Positions 54,704-63,427 of a stretch of 64,000 bases of DNA are shown one piece after another (the first letter of the stretch is position 1; every line of letters begins with the position of its first letter). The stretch comes from an uncultured Lachnospiraceae bacterium (GTDB taxonomy: Bacteria; Bacillota; Clostridia; Lachnospirales; Lachnospiraceae): the NCBI GenBank assembly GCA_910585905.1, contig CAJUID010000002.1:124001-188000 (forward strand), in the 5' to 3' direction. A model generated the notes under the pieces. The model saw nothing but the letters and a program-made list of their open reading frames with translations, made no database searches and was not told the DNA's origin. The translations under genes and the position numbers were made by a program.

Positions 54704-56161
54704 ATGTTATATATTGGGGTAGACCTTGGAACTTCTGCAGTGAAGTTATTATTGATGGATGGGGCTGGTAAGATACATAAAATGGTATCAAAAGAATATC
54801 CATTATATTTTCCGCAATCTGGGTGGTCAGAGCAAAGGCCGGAGGACTGGTTTGTACAGTCTATGGCTGGGATCAGAGAATTGACAGAGGCATGCAGGAA
54901 AGAAGAGATTGCAGGGATTAGTTTTGGCGGGCAGATGCATGGATTAGTTACTTTGGATAAGAACGATAGGGTGATACGTCCGGCAATCTTGTGGAATGAT
55001 GGGCGAACTGGCGAGGAGACAGATTATCTTAATCAAGCGATTGGCAAAGAAAAGTTGTCAGATTACACTGCAAACATTGCTTTTGCAGGATTTACCGCAC
55101 CGAAACTTCTTTGGATGAAGAAGCATGAGCCGGAAAATTTTGCAAAAATAGCTAAGATTATGCTTCCAAAGGACTATCTGGCGTATCGTTTGTCTGGCGC
55201 ATTCTGTACAGATGTATCGGATGCCAGTGGTATGCTTCTTTTGGATGTAAAAAATAGGCGCTGGTCAAAAGAGATGCTTGAAATATGTGGGGTCCGGGAG
55301 GAACAATTGCCAAGATTGTATGAGAGTTATGAGGCTGTGGGAACATTAAAGCCAGAGATTGCGAAGGAGCTTGGGTTGCCGCAGGCTGTTAAGGTAGTTG
55401 CAGGGGCTGGAGACAATGCGGCAGCAGCGGTCGGTACTGGGACAGTTGGTGATGGAATGTGCAATCTTTCCTTGGGAACATCCGGCACGATTTTTATTTC
55501 TAGTGAAAAATTTGGTGTGGATGAAAACAATGCGCTGCATTCTTTTGCCCATGCGGATGGGAATTACCATCTAATGGGGTGTATGTTAAGTGCAGCGTCC
55601 TGCAATAAATGGTGGAGTGAGGAAATTTTAAAGACGGATGATTTTGGTGCGGAGCAGGCGGGCATTACAAAGCTTGGAGAAAATAACGTATTTTATCTTC
55701 CTTATTTAATGGGTGAGCGTTCTCCGCACAATAATCCAGATGCGAGGGCAATGTTTATTGGTATGTCCATGGATACAGCAAGGGAAGATATGACGCAGGC
55801 AGTGTTGGAAGGAGTTGCATTTGGGCTGCGGGATTCTCTTGAAATAGCAAGAAGCCTTGGAATCCAGATAGAGCGCACCAAAATCTGCGGCGGCGGGGCA
55901 AAAAGTGTGCTGTGGAAGAAGATTATTGCAAATGTAATGAATATAAAAGTGGATGTAATTGAAAGCGAGGAAGGCCCGGCTCTTGGCGGTGCGATGCTGG
56001 CTGCAGTTGGCTGTGGGGAATATCCAGATGTGAAAACAGCTGCAGATAAAATTGTTAAGGTGATAGATACGGTTGAGCCGGAACCAGGGCTGGTACAGAA
56101 ATATGAAGAAAGATACCAGAAATTTAAAAAGATTTATCCGGCAGTCAAAGGATTGTTCTAA
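54704..56161 (+). CDS. xylB: Xylulokinase (FGGY family)
   Basis: Protein of 485 residues with the FGGY kinase fold: IGVDLGTSAVKLLLMD at the N-terminus (ATP/phosphate loop), the XylB-type WSEQRPEDWF and SFGGQMHGLV, LWNDGRTGEE, and the catalytic Asp in GAGDNAAAAVG. It phosphorylates D-xylulose to xylulose 5-phosphate for the pentose phosphate route. No xylose isomerase or sugar transporter lies beside it, so a related ketopentose is possible. The ATG at 54704 follows AGGAGA at 5 nt; an upstream ATG at 54680 has no site. Confidence 0.9.
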   Translation: MLYIGVDLGTSAVKLLLMDGAGKIHKMVSKEYPLYFPQSGWSEQRPEDWFVQSMAGIRELTEACRKEEIAGISFGGQMHGLVTLDKNDRVIRPAILWNDGRTGEETDYLNQAIGKEKLSDYTANIAFAGFTAPKLLWMKKHEPENFAKIAKIMLPKDYLAYRLSGAFCTDVSDASGMLLLDVKNRRWSKEMLEICGVREEQLPRLYESYEAVGTLKPEIAKELGLPQAVKVVAGAGDNAAAAVGTGTVGDGMCNLSLGTSGTIFISSEKFGVDENNALHSFAHADGNYHLMGCMLSAASCNKWWSEEILKTDDFGAEQAGITKLGENNVFYLPYLMGERSPHNNPDARAMFIGMSMDTAREDMTQAVLEGVAFGLRDSLEIARSLGIQIERTKICGGGAKSVLWKKIIANVMNIKVDVIESEEGPALGGAMLAAVGCGEYPDVKTAADKIVKVIDTVEPEPGLVQKYEERYQKFKKIYPAVKGLF

Positions 56162-56318
56162 AAGAAGGCGGCTAATTTGAGAGTTGCAGGTAAGTAAAAA
56201 ACATGATAAAATAGGGATGCTATATTTCGGCATTGCATAAAACTTATAAAATGATTTCAATATAGGATTTTATCTGCAACAAGAAAAATTTTAAGTATAA
56301 TATAAAGGAGACGTATTT

Positions 56319-56669
56319 ATGGCTTTATTAGATGAATTAAAGGCTCTGGATGTCAATGTTGATGAGGGACTAGAACGCATGATGGGGAATTCCTCTCTTT
56401 ATGAGAGAATGCTTGTTAAATTTGTTAAAGTAATGAATGATCTGGAGGTTAGCCCGGATTTTGACAATAATGATTATGCAGAAATTATTGAAAAGACACA
56501 TACTATTAAAGGGGCTTCAGGGAATCTTTCTGTCACACCAGTGTATGAGGCATACACAGAAATCGTAAACTTATTGCGCAGTGATAAGCCAGAGGAGGCA
56601 AAGGAGATACTAAGGAATATTTTGCCTGTTCAGAAGGAAATCCTTGCTTGTATTGAAAAATACGTATGA
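56319..56669 (+). CDS. Stand-alone Hpt phosphotransfer protein
   Basis: Protein of 116 residues forming a single four-helix Hpt domain with the phospho-His in THTIKGASGNL. It can pass phosphate between receivers. AAAGGAG precedes the ATG, and a TATAAT lies only about 10 bp before that, giving a very short leader. The next gene, REC-HD-GYP, lies 45 bp away and is the likely receiver partner. The hybrid kinases at 37.8-43.1 kb are candidate donors. Confidence 0.87.
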   Translation: MALLDELKALDVNVDEGLERMMGNSSLYERMLVKFVKVMNDLEVSPDFDNNDYAEIIEKTHTIKGASGNLSVTPVYEAYTEIVNLLRSDKPEEAKEILRNILPVQKEILACIEKYV

Positions 56670-56714
56670 TATTTATTTAGTTTATAGGAATGATTAGTTT
56701 TAGGGAGATTTTTA

Positions 56715-57755
56715 ATGAGTGAAAGTAGAGCAACAATATTAATTGTAGATGATGTTGAAATTAACCGTACGATTCTGGCAGAAGTTTTTAAAGATGATTA
56801 TAATATCTTAGAAGCGGATAATGGGCTGGATGCAATTGAAATGATTAATGGAAACTATGGTATTTCTGCTGTTCTATTGGATTTAATTATGCCAGGGATT
56901 AATGGACTTGAGGTACTAAAGGAGATGAATAAAAGCGGGACAATAGAAAATATCCCTGTTTTTTTAATTACTGCAGCAGAAAGCACGAAGGCGTTGATGG
57001 AAGGATATCAGCTTGGTGCAGTTGATGTTATCTCAAAACCATTTATGCCAAATTTCATGAAGTGCCGAATTAACAATATTATTGAGTTATATGAACACAG
57101 AAATAAATTGGAGCACATCGTGGCGGAGCAGGTGGAGCGCCTAAATAGCTTAAATCAGTCTATGGTGGAGACTCTTGCGACAGTTATCGAGTTTAGGGAC
57201 TGTGAATCTGGTGAACATGTTAAGAGGATCGGGAGGTTGACCAAGATTTTGATGACGCAGGTGAGTGAGATGTATCCAGAACATCATTTACCGAAGAAGG
57301 AAATTGATAAGATTGTGACCTCTTCTATTTTGCATGACGTAGGAAAGATTTCGATACCAGACCGAATTCTGAATAAGCCTGGAAGGTTGACGGAGGAAGA
57401 ATTTGAGATTATGAAACAGCACACTGTAAAAGGGTGTGAGATTCTTCAAAATATACCGGATATTATTGATGAAGGGGTATATAAATATAGTTATGATATC
57501 TGCCGCCATCATCATGAGCGCTGGGATGGAAGAGGCTATCCAGATGGCTTAAGCGGTGATGATATATCAATCTGGGCACAAGTTGTATCCGTTGCCGATG
57601 TATATGATGCACTGACTGCGGAGAGAGTGTATAAAAAGGCATTTTCCCATGAAAAAGCGGTACAGATGATACATGATGGGGAATGCGGTACGTTTAGCCC
57701 TAAGCTTCTAAAGGCATTTGATGAAGTTTTAGATGAGATTATTGTAAAAAAATAA
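56715..57755 (+). CDS. Response regulator with HD-GYP c-di-GMP phosphodiesterase domain
   Basis: Protein of 346 residues. The receiver (ILIVDDVEIN, Asp in VLLDLIMPGING, Lys in ISKPFM) is followed by a coiled linker and an HD-GYP domain with HDVGKISIPD (HD near 206), HHHERWDGRGYPDG and the final Asp-bearing VADVYDALT. All metal ligands are in place, so it should hydrolyse c-di-GMP. It opposes the two GGDEF proteins in this window. Phosphorylation could come from the Hpt protein encoded 45 bp upstream. Confidence 0.9.
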   Translation: MSESRATILIVDDVEINRTILAEVFKDDYNILEADNGLDAIEMINGNYGISAVLLDLIMPGINGLEVLKEMNKSGTIENIPVFLITAAESTKALMEGYQLGAVDVISKPFMPNFMKCRINNIIELYEHRNKLEHIVAEQVERLNSLNQSMVETLATVIEFRDCESGEHVKRIGRLTKILMTQVSEMYPEHHLPKKEIDKIVTSSILHDVGKISIPDRILNKPGRLTEEEFEIMKQHTVKGCEILQNIPDIIDEGVYKYSYDICRHHHERWDGRGYPDGLSGDDISIWAQVVSVADVYDALTAERVYKKAFSHEKAVQMIHDGECGTFSPKLLKAFDEVLDEIIVKK

Positions 57756-57872
57756 GAAACTATGGAATGTATTCTGCAAAAAATGCACCGTCTGTGCTGA
57801 AAAAGCTTACGGCTTTTTTGCAGCTAACACAGTACGGAGAGATTTTTTGTAAGTTAATAAAGTGAAACATTC

Positions 57873-57950
57873 CGCGCGCTGTCGCCAAGTGCAAAGGACT
57901 TTTAAGTCCTTGTAAGCTTTGCGTGTGGTTTGTTGCGTACGCGAGAATAA
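57873..57950. repeat. Diverged copy of the second half of the dispersed repeat
   Basis: CGCGCGCTGTCGCCAAGTGC, AAGCTTTGCGTGTGG and TTGTTGCGTACGCGAGAATAAA match the inverted sequence of 62985-63050 (GGCAGTCGCCAAATGCGAG, CTCGTTGCTTCGCGGGAATAAA). An AAGGACTTTTAAGTCCTT palindrome is inserted in its middle. Confidence 0.72.
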
Positions 57951-57992
57951 AGCCCTGCACGTCTTTTGATTTTGATGAGCAGGGCTTTATTC
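57945..57992. terminator. Inverted repeat/terminator between HD-GYP and MATE genes
   Basis: Perfect 14-bp arms GAATAAAGCCCTGC (57945) and GCAGGGCTTTATTC (57979) with a 20-nt loop lie between convergent genes. The T tail is weak on both strands, but the position fits a bidirectional terminator. Confidence 0.65.
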
Positions 57993-58010
57993 ATTGTACT
58001 AGTTTAAGTA

Positions 58011-59339
58011 TCAATAATGATAGATTTTTCGCTTTTTTGCGAAGAATGTAAAAGTTACACATAATGCCAATAGTTCAGAAACAACAATTGCAAGCCATAT
58101 TCCATCAATACCAAGAATGGTTGGCAGAATCAGAACGATACTCGTCTGGAATATTAATGTCCGCAGGAAGGAAATTGCCGCAGACACAGCCCCATCACTG
58201 AGGGCAGTAAAAAATGACGATCCCCAGATATTGATTCCCATGATAAAGAAAGCGAGGCAGTATAGCCTGAAACCATGGCAGGTCATTTCATACAGTTTTT
58301 CATCGTAGCTTGTAAAAATTTTGACAAGCGGCGAGGAAAGTAGTTCTGCCAATATTGTTAAAATAATGCCTGCAGAAGCAACCAGGGTCAAACTTTTCTT
58401 AAACAGGTTCTTTAACTCATCATGATTGCCAGCTCCATAGTGATATCCTGTAATCGGAGCGCTTCCTATCGAATAGCCGAAAAAGATTGCCATAAAAATG
58501 AAATTGACATACATTATAACTCCATATGCCGCAACACCGTTTTCGCCAGCTAACTTCATAAGTTGGAAGTTGTATAAAATATTTACAATAGATGCAGAAA
58601 GATTGGTAACCATCTCAGAGGAACCATTTGTGCAGGTTTTCAAAAAAATCTTTCTATTAAATTTTGTTTTTGTCAGGTGCAGCAAGCTGCTGTTTTTTCT
58701 TGCAAAATAGAAAATAGGCACGATACCGCCAACAATCTCTCCCAGTCCGGTAGCAATGGCGGCTCCGGCGATTCCCCAGTGAAAGACAGCAATAAATAAA
58801 AAATCAAAGATCATATTTGTTAAACCAGAAGCAATTGACATTCTAAGGCTGAGGTCTGGTTTCTGTGCCGTAATAAAAAAGCTCTGGAAAATATTTTGCA
58901 ACATAAAGGCTGGCTGTGTCACAAAAAGGATTCTGCCATAGATAACACAATTTTCCAAAAGTTCTCCATCTGCCCCAAGTAGAATAGAAATCGGACGGAT
59001 AAAAATAAAACATATGGCAGAAATAGTAATGCCAATTGCAGCAGCTGCATATACGAGCATTGAAAAATACTGGTTTGCAAGTTCATTTTTCTTTTCGCCA
59101 AGAGTTTTTGCAACAATGGCACTGCCGCCGCTTCCAATCATAAAACCGATGGTTGCAGTTCCCATCATAATTGGCATAATTAAATTGACAGCGGCGAATG
59201 ATGTTTTTCCAACAAAGTTAGAAACAAAGAAACCGTCAACAACGCTGTATAGTGATGTAAATATCATCATTAATACTGGTGACATGACAAAACGCAGCAG
59301 TCGTTTGTAAGTAAAGTGGTCTGACAATTGTATTTTCAT
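58011..59339 (-). CDS. MATE family efflux protein (second copy)
   Basis: Protein of 442 residues with twelve helices in two halves: SLYSVVDGFFVSNFVGKTSFAA at helix 1, GSGGSAIVAKTLGEKK after helix 2 and GYSIGSAPITGYHYGAGN in half 2. It is the MepA-like type of exporter and differs from the MATE protein at 5059. The ATG at 59339 lies about 13 nt after GAGG; a GTG at 59348 closer to that site is an alternative. It stands behind a 310-nt leader with a short ORF, an attenuator and a potential pseudoknot, so it is probably induced post-initiation. Confidence 0.87.
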   Translation of the reverse strand: MKIQLSDHFTYKRLLRFVMSPVLMMIFTSLYSVVDGFFVSNFVGKTSFAAVNLIMPIMMGTATIGFMIGSGGSAIVAKTLGEKKNELANQYFSMLVYAAAAIGITISAICFIFIRPISILLGADGELLENCVIYGRILFVTQPAFMLQNIFQSFFITAQKPDLSLRMSIASGLTNMIFDFLFIAVFHWGIAGAAIATGLGEIVGGIVPIFYFARKNSSLLHLTKTKFNRKIFLKTCTNGSSEMVTNLSASIVNILYNFQLMKLAGENGVAAYGVIMYVNFIFMAIFFGYSIGSAPITGYHYGAGNHDELKNLFKKSLTLVASAGIILTILAELLSSPLVKIFTSYDEKLYEMTCHGFRLYCLAFFIMGINIWGSSFFTALSDGAVSAAISFLRTLIFQTSIVLILPTILGIDGIWLAIVVSELLALCVTFTFFAKKRKIYHY

Positions 59340-59387
59340 ATATTGCACCAAACCTCAAGCGAAAAAGCTTGTATTATCATTTGAGGC

Positions 59388-59452
59388 GCAAACACACAAA
59401 GGGTGAAAGATGTGTGTTTGCATTCTGTCCTTCCATCTTTTTTCTTTCACCC
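59388..59452 (-). promoter_or_regulatory. Potential H-type pseudoknot in the MATE leader
   Basis: On the minus strand GGGTGAAAG (59452-59444) can pair with CTTTCACCC (59409-59401), a perfect 9 bp. GCAAACACACA (59421-59411) can pair with TGTGTGTTTGC (59398-59388), a perfect 11 bp. The order of the four segments is interleaved, so both stems together make a pseudoknot, or they compete. It lies about 50 nt before the MATE start. Confidence 0.7.
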
Positions 59453-59542
59453 ATACGGTTATGCCAGCCTTGCCAGCATAAACACTTTCATGGCTAAAAC
59501 ACCAGGCTATCGTTGTTTCGCAGTGTTACCTACCTGCACTCC

Positions 59543-59581
59543 TAAAAAAATAGGCGCCCGGTTCAATACATAACCGAGCGC
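59543..59581 (-). terminator. Attenuator-type terminator in the MATE leader
   Basis: On the minus strand GCGCTCGGTT and AACCGGGCGC pair over 10 bp (one G-U), then C and TATTTTTTT. It lies inside the transcript between promoter and gene, and its left arm overlaps the end of a 17-codon leader ORF. Confidence 0.85.
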
Positions 59582-59616
59582 ACTCGACATCTTCTCAACA
59601 TTATGACTGCGGTCAT
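59563..59616 (-). CDS. Leader peptide of the MATE gene (17 codons)
   Basis: Short ORF encoding MTAVIMLRRCRVRSVMY. CGGAGA lies 5 nt before its ATG, a good ribosome site, and it starts about 30 nt after the predicted transcription start. Its last codons run into the left arm of the attenuator stem, so ribosome position would decide whether the terminator can form. This is the layout of antibiotic-responsive leader peptides. Several Arg codons (RRCRVR) may be pause sites. It is too short for similarity; existence is inferred from placement. Confidence 0.6.
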   Translation of the reverse strand: MTAVIMLRRCRVRSVMY

Positions 59617-59655
59617 AAGTTCTCCGATGAGTTCTATTCTGTTCAAGTGTTACAG

Positions 59656-59684
59656 ATATTACCTTATATCTTTGGATTTGTCAA
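59656..59684 (-). promoter_or_regulatory. Promoter of the second MATE gene
   Basis: On the minus strand TTGACA (59684-59679), 17 bp, TAATAT (59661-59656). The start point would be near 59648, giving a leader of about 310 nt. Confidence 0.8.
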
Positions 59685-59700
59685 TACATTGATATTTTGT

Positions 59701-60260
59701 TTTTCCATTTTTTTAAAGAGGATAATCTGATGTTATTGATAGGCAGTGGAGTTTTGCCAATTTTACTCTGTGATTGCATGATGATCCAAAAAACTTCAGG
59801 TGGAACAACCAGGAATGCAGCCTCATCGCCAGACAACTAGCTTTGATAGAAGGTCTTTGCTTTGTAAAACTTCGATGGAATATGCGCCCCGAAGCATGTC
59901 TAAGCGGCATGTAGCAGTGTGCTATGTTTTCCTAGAAGGCACGCTTCCGCTACGCAGAGGCACGTAACGGTGCATAATATCCTGCAAAGCAGAATATAAG
60001 CACCGACGGCCTCTGAGTGCCTCTACGAAAAACATAGCACACTACTGCATTGCCGTAAGTTTGCGAAAGGGGCGCATAAATCATTCATCGAAGTTTGCAA
60101 AGGCATTAGACCTTCTTCAAAGCGTAGCGTTGCCAGATGAGGCTGCATTTCCTGATTGTTCCATTTAAATTTTAAATGAAAATCATGTACACAGAGTAAA
60201 ATTGGCAAAATATCTGTGTTATCAATAACATTAGATTATTCCCTTTTAAAAATGGGGAAA
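59701..60260. repeat. 560-bp imperfect giant palindrome
   Basis: The left arm (59701-59985) and the inverted right arm (59989-60260) match over almost their whole length. Shared blocks include TAATCT-ATGTTATTGATA, TTTTGCCAATTTTACTCTGT, GCAGCCTCATC, GAAGGTCT, AAACTTCGATG, ATGCGCCCC and TAGTGTGCTATGTTTT. The centre is GGTGCATAATATCCTGC-AAA-GCAGAATATAAGCACC. No gene lies inside. It could be a MITE-like element, two inverted gene remnants or a very long hairpin RNA source. Confidence 0.85.
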
Positions 60261-60277
60261 GTTAAAAATGATATAGT

Positions 60278-60841
60278 TTAATTATCATAATTGTCATTAT
60301 ATATTATTTTTTCTAATATTGTGTCTGCTGTCTCTTTATTTTTAAAACGTTCTATAATAGCCGCGGCAAATTCAATTGTTGTCCCAGCGCCGCGCGAGGT
60401 AATAAAGATACCATCAACAACAACTGGCTGTTTCATATAGGAAGCATTGGTAAGTTTCTCCGCAAAATCAGGATAACATGTGGCTTTACATCCATTGTAT
60501 AGTCCGAGTTCATCATAAATAGTCGGGGCAGCACAGATTGCGGAGAGCCATTTTCCTTCTGCGGCAAATTTTTTGATTTGGTCAGTAAGCGGCTTGCAAG
60601 CCAAAAGGTTTGGCGTACCTGGAATTCCGCCAGGAAGCACTATCATTTTGGCGCTGTCAAAATCAGCATCTTTTAAAAGGACATCCGCTTTAATCGTTAC
60701 GTTATGTGAACTTATTACTTCTAATGAATCTGTGATAGACACCATATCTATCTCAATCCCGCTGCGGCGCAGCAGATCAACAACTGTCAGCATTTCTACT
60801 TCTTCATATCCCGGTGCTAAAAAAATTAATACTTGAGCCAT
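60278..60841 (-). CDS. DJ-1/PfpI family protein
   Basis: Protein of 187 residues with the DJ-1 fold: VLIFLAPGYEEVEMLTVVDLLRR (Glu near 15), VLPGGIPGTPNL and the nucleophilic Cys in LSAICAAPTIY (about 100). The third residue of the usual triad is not clear. Members act as chaperones, deglycases or oxidative sensors. GGAGG lies 8 nt before the ATG at 60841, which is preferred to the earlier ATG codons. The gene begins 440 bp from a divergent GGDEF gene. Confidence 0.87.
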   Translation of the reverse strand: MAQVLIFLAPGYEEVEMLTVVDLLRRSGIEIDMVSITDSLEVISSHNVTIKADVLLKDADFDSAKMIVLPGGIPGTPNLLACKPLTDQIKKFAAEGKWLSAICAAPTIYDELGLYNGCKATCYPDFAEKLTNASYMKQPVVVDGIFITSRGAGTTIEFAAAIIERFKNKETADTILEKIIYNDNYDN

Positions 60842-61282
60842 ATACATATCCTCCATTTTCAATGTTTTTCTGGTTTTGGTATGCCACAACAGCAGCATTT
60901 TTATATAGAAAAGTTTAATACAATTTTATAGGATAAGCAAGAAGAAAGACATCGCTTTCTTCACCCACAATTAATAATATAGATAATATTCCGTATTCCG
61001 TCGAAACATATATATCCTGCCTGTACTTTCTTTTGGAATGTTCAGTTATTTTTGAAACAACAAACATGATATAGGTCAAAGAATACAGATATGTATGATG
61101 GATAATGGAGGATAACTGAAAATTATTATCTAAATCATTCCTTGTAAATTTCAAAAAAATCAACGGTCGTTACTCTGACGTATGAACGGAAATTTCTTGT
61201 AAAAAAGGTTTAAATGTGATAACGTATGTATACAGATGGTAAATTTTACAATCAGCTATCTGCATTGGAAAGGGAGATTGGA
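60842..61282. other. Divergent intergenic region
   Basis: It contains the leader of the DJ-1 gene and the upstream region of the GGDEF gene, with a weak promoter TTGTAA (61196), 17 bp, TAACGT. An 82-codon minus-strand frame (60915-61163) has no ribosome site or similarity and is not counted as a gene. Confidence 0.4.
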
Positions 61283-62929
61283 ATGAAATTTCGACATACG
61301 TTACTAATTATATTTTTATTGTTTTCCTTAGTGCCCCTCTATGCGCTTGGTGCTGTATTAATGTACGAAAATGATAGAAATATAGAAGATGTAATGACAG
61401 AGGGACTTGAGTCAATCAGTAAAACCCAGATTCAGGATATTAAAAATTTTTGCCAGGAACGCAAAGAATATTTGGAAATGATTGGGCAATATGATATGGT
61501 AAAAGAAGCCATCTTAATTAGCCTGGATGGTACAAAAGAACTGGAGAAATCTTATCAGAAATATTTAGATAATATGTTAGATGAAAGAACGAAATCTAAC
61601 TTATTTGTTTCTAATTTATTTATTTTGGATGCCGATTTTCGGATGGTATCTTCTAGCGGGGAGTATACTCTTGGTGAAGTTAGTACATTAAAAGATGAAG
61701 TGGACCCGAAATGCCTGAGTGGGGAATTTCTCATTAGTCAGGTATATAAACGTAGAATACGGAACAATGAATATAGGGTTGTTGCTGCATATGCTGGTGT
61801 TTATAATGAAAAAGAGTTGATTGGATATATTGTAGAAGAAATACCAACCTCCTATTTTGATCAGTACCGTGCCAGTGTAAATCTGTCTGCTGGAGGCACT
61901 ATGTATATTACGGATGGAAATAACCAGATTATTACTGCGGGTTCCTCCGGGGAAGAGGCAAACAGGGCAAAATATATTGTAACAGAAGAAGAGCGGCGCG
62001 GTTTTAATGAGTTATGGAAAAAAATTGATTGGGAAAAGAATCCTGCTGGTTCCTTTACTTATATGGTGGATGGCAGAAAATATATTACATATTATTCCAA
62101 TATTGATTATACGGATTGGACTATTCGAATAAATGGAAATTTAAGCGCGTACCACCAACGTACCCAGAAATTTCGGCAGCTCTTAATTATGTCATTGGCC
62201 ATACTTACAGCTGCACTTTTGCTGGTAAACCTCTATCTGTCTAACCGGTTGACAAAACCACTTGGCCGCATTGTAAATATTTTATCTAGAGTCAGGAAAG
62301 AGCATGATTATTCGCTCCGGGTAAATAACAAGAGCAAGGATGAATTCGGCATTTTGTCACGGGAGGTTGATGAGCTGCTTTTTTATGCAGAAACAGCAGA
62401 ACGGCGGGAGCAGCGCAAACAGAAACATTTGCAGCGCAGAGCTGAAAAAGATCCTTTGACAGGCATTTATAACAAAGCGGCTATTGGAAATTATATTGAA
62501 CAGACGATTGAGGGCGTAGCCCGAAACGGCGGGGATATTGTAGTTGGATTTGTAGATATTGATGATTTCCGGGATTATAATACAAAATATGGGCATCAGG
62601 CAGGCGATGATGTGATATGTTTTGTTGCCAATTCTTTGCAGGAGCAGATTGGGAACGGCGTCGGCAGAAATGGTGGCGATGAGTTTTTGTTCTGTTTGAC
62701 GCAATTTGCCGGGCGGGAAGAGATTGTATATCGTATGAAAGCTTTAGTGCAAAAGTTTAATCAAGGGTTTTATAGTGAGAAAGTCGGCAAAAATATAGCT
62801 ATTCCATGTAGCATTGGGGTAACAATTGCTAAAGCTGATGAGTCAACGCACGAATCATTAATTGAAGATGCAGACGAAGCGATGTACCATGCAAAAGAAA
62901 ATGGTAAAAATGGTTATTTTATACTGTAA
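61283..62929 (+). CDS. Cache-HAMP-GGDEF diguanylate cyclase
   Basis: Protein of 548 residues: TM1 (about 5-28, LLIIFLLFSLVPLYALGAVL), a periplasmic-type Cache sensor (about 30-295; YEYRVVAAYAGVYNEKELIG-like core), TM2 (about 300-320), HAMP (PLGRIVNILSRVRKEHDY) and a GGDEF domain with RNGGDEF near residue 464. It should make c-di-GMP in response to a small extracellular ligand. AGGGAG lies 6 nt before the ATG at 61283; the frame is open from 61226. A terminator follows. Confidence 0.9.
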   Translation: MKFRHTLLIIFLLFSLVPLYALGAVLMYENDRNIEDVMTEGLESISKTQIQDIKNFCQERKEYLEMIGQYDMVKEAILISLDGTKELEKSYQKYLDNMLDERTKSNLFVSNLFILDADFRMVSSSGEYTLGEVSTLKDEVDPKCLSGEFLISQVYKRRIRNNEYRVVAAYAGVYNEKELIGYIVEEIPTSYFDQYRASVNLSAGGTMYITDGNNQIITAGSSGEEANRAKYIVTEEERRGFNELWKKIDWEKNPAGSFTYMVDGRKYITYYSNIDYTDWTIRINGNLSAYHQRTQKFRQLLIMSLAILTAALLLVNLYLSNRLTKPLGRIVNILSRVRKEHDYSLRVNNKSKDEFGILSREVDELLFYAETAERREQRKQKHLQRRAEKDPLTGIYNKAAIGNYIEQTIEGVARNGGDIVVGFVDIDDFRDYNTKYGHQAGDDVICFVANSLQEQIGNGVGRNGGDEFLFCLTQFAGREEIVYRMKALVQKFNQGFYSEKVGKNIAIPCSIGVTIAKADESTHESLIEDADEAMYHAKENGKNGYFIL

Positions 62930-62944
62930 AAATAGTAGAGAGAA

Positions 62945-62974
62945 ATAGGGCATCGCCTCCGCGGTGCCCTATTT
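62945..62974 (+). terminator. Terminator of the GGDEF gene
   Basis: TAGGGCA and TGCCCTA form the stem with a GC-rich inner part, followed by TTTGCTG. It begins 16 bp after the stop codon; the T tail is short. Confidence 0.65.
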
Positions 62975-62984
62975 GCTGTAAAAT

Positions 62985-63130
62985 GAATTTATTCCCGCGA
63001 AGCAACGAGCCAAGCGCGAGCTTGCTCGCATTTGGCGACTGCCGCGAGGGTCAAATACCCCGCCCCTCTGGGGCGAACTTGCTAAAAAGAAGCTAAGTCA
63101 TGCCCCGTTGCTTGCAGCGGGGTATTTGAC
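62985..63130. repeat. Dispersed palindromic repeat element (most complete copy)
   Basis: It has two parts. The left part (62985-63049) contains AAGCGCGAGCTTGCTCGC. The right part (63050-63130) is bounded by perfect 12-bp inverted ends, GTCAAATACCCC and GGGGTATTTGAC, and contains GCCCCTCTGGGGC and GCCCCGTTGCTTGCAGCGGGG. Related copies lie at 30837-30945 (right part) and 57873-57950 (left part). No ORF is inside, so it is a MITE/REP-like element. Confidence 0.82.
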
Positions 63131-63142
63131 TCTATACAAGCA

Positions 63143-63185
63143 AAAGAAAAAATCCTGAAAGCAATAAAACGCTGCCCTCAGGATT
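63143..63185 (-). terminator. Terminator of the tRNA-Pro gene
   Basis: On the minus strand AATCCTGA and TCAGGATT pair around a 19-nt loop, followed by TTTTTCTTTT. It is 50 bp past the tRNA 3' end. Confidence 0.82.
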
Positions 63186-63235
63186 CGCCCCTGCCAAGGT
63201 TTGTTTTGCACTCCGCCTTCTCCAAACCTTGAAAT

Positions 63236-63308
63236 CGGCGTGACAGGATTTGAACCTGCGGCCTCGTCGTCCCGAACGACGCGCTCTACCAAACTGAGCC
63301 ACACGCCG
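63236..63308 (-). tRNA. tRNA-Pro (anticodon CGG)
   Basis: The minus strand reads CGGCGTG at the 5' end and CACGCCG at the 3' end, a 7-bp acceptor stem. The D arm is GCTCAGTTTGGTAGAGC, the anticodon arm CGTCG-TTCGGGA-CGACG with anticodon CGG, and the T arm GCAGG-TTCAAAT-CCTGT. The length is 73 nt. CCA is not encoded, so it must be added after transcription. Confidence 0.95.
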
Positions 63309-63427
63309 AAGTACCTCCCTATTGTATCTCGAATCAGAAAAAATAGCAAGAGGTTTTTCTAAAAAATAAATGATATCGGTTTTTTCTCGGTTAATGTTAA
63401 ATAAAAATGGAACCAATGAGCTTGCCA

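Noticed and set aside
60915..61163. 82-codon minus-strand frame upstream of the GGDEF gene
   Set aside because: No ribosome site and no similarity; it lies in a normal divergent promoter region.
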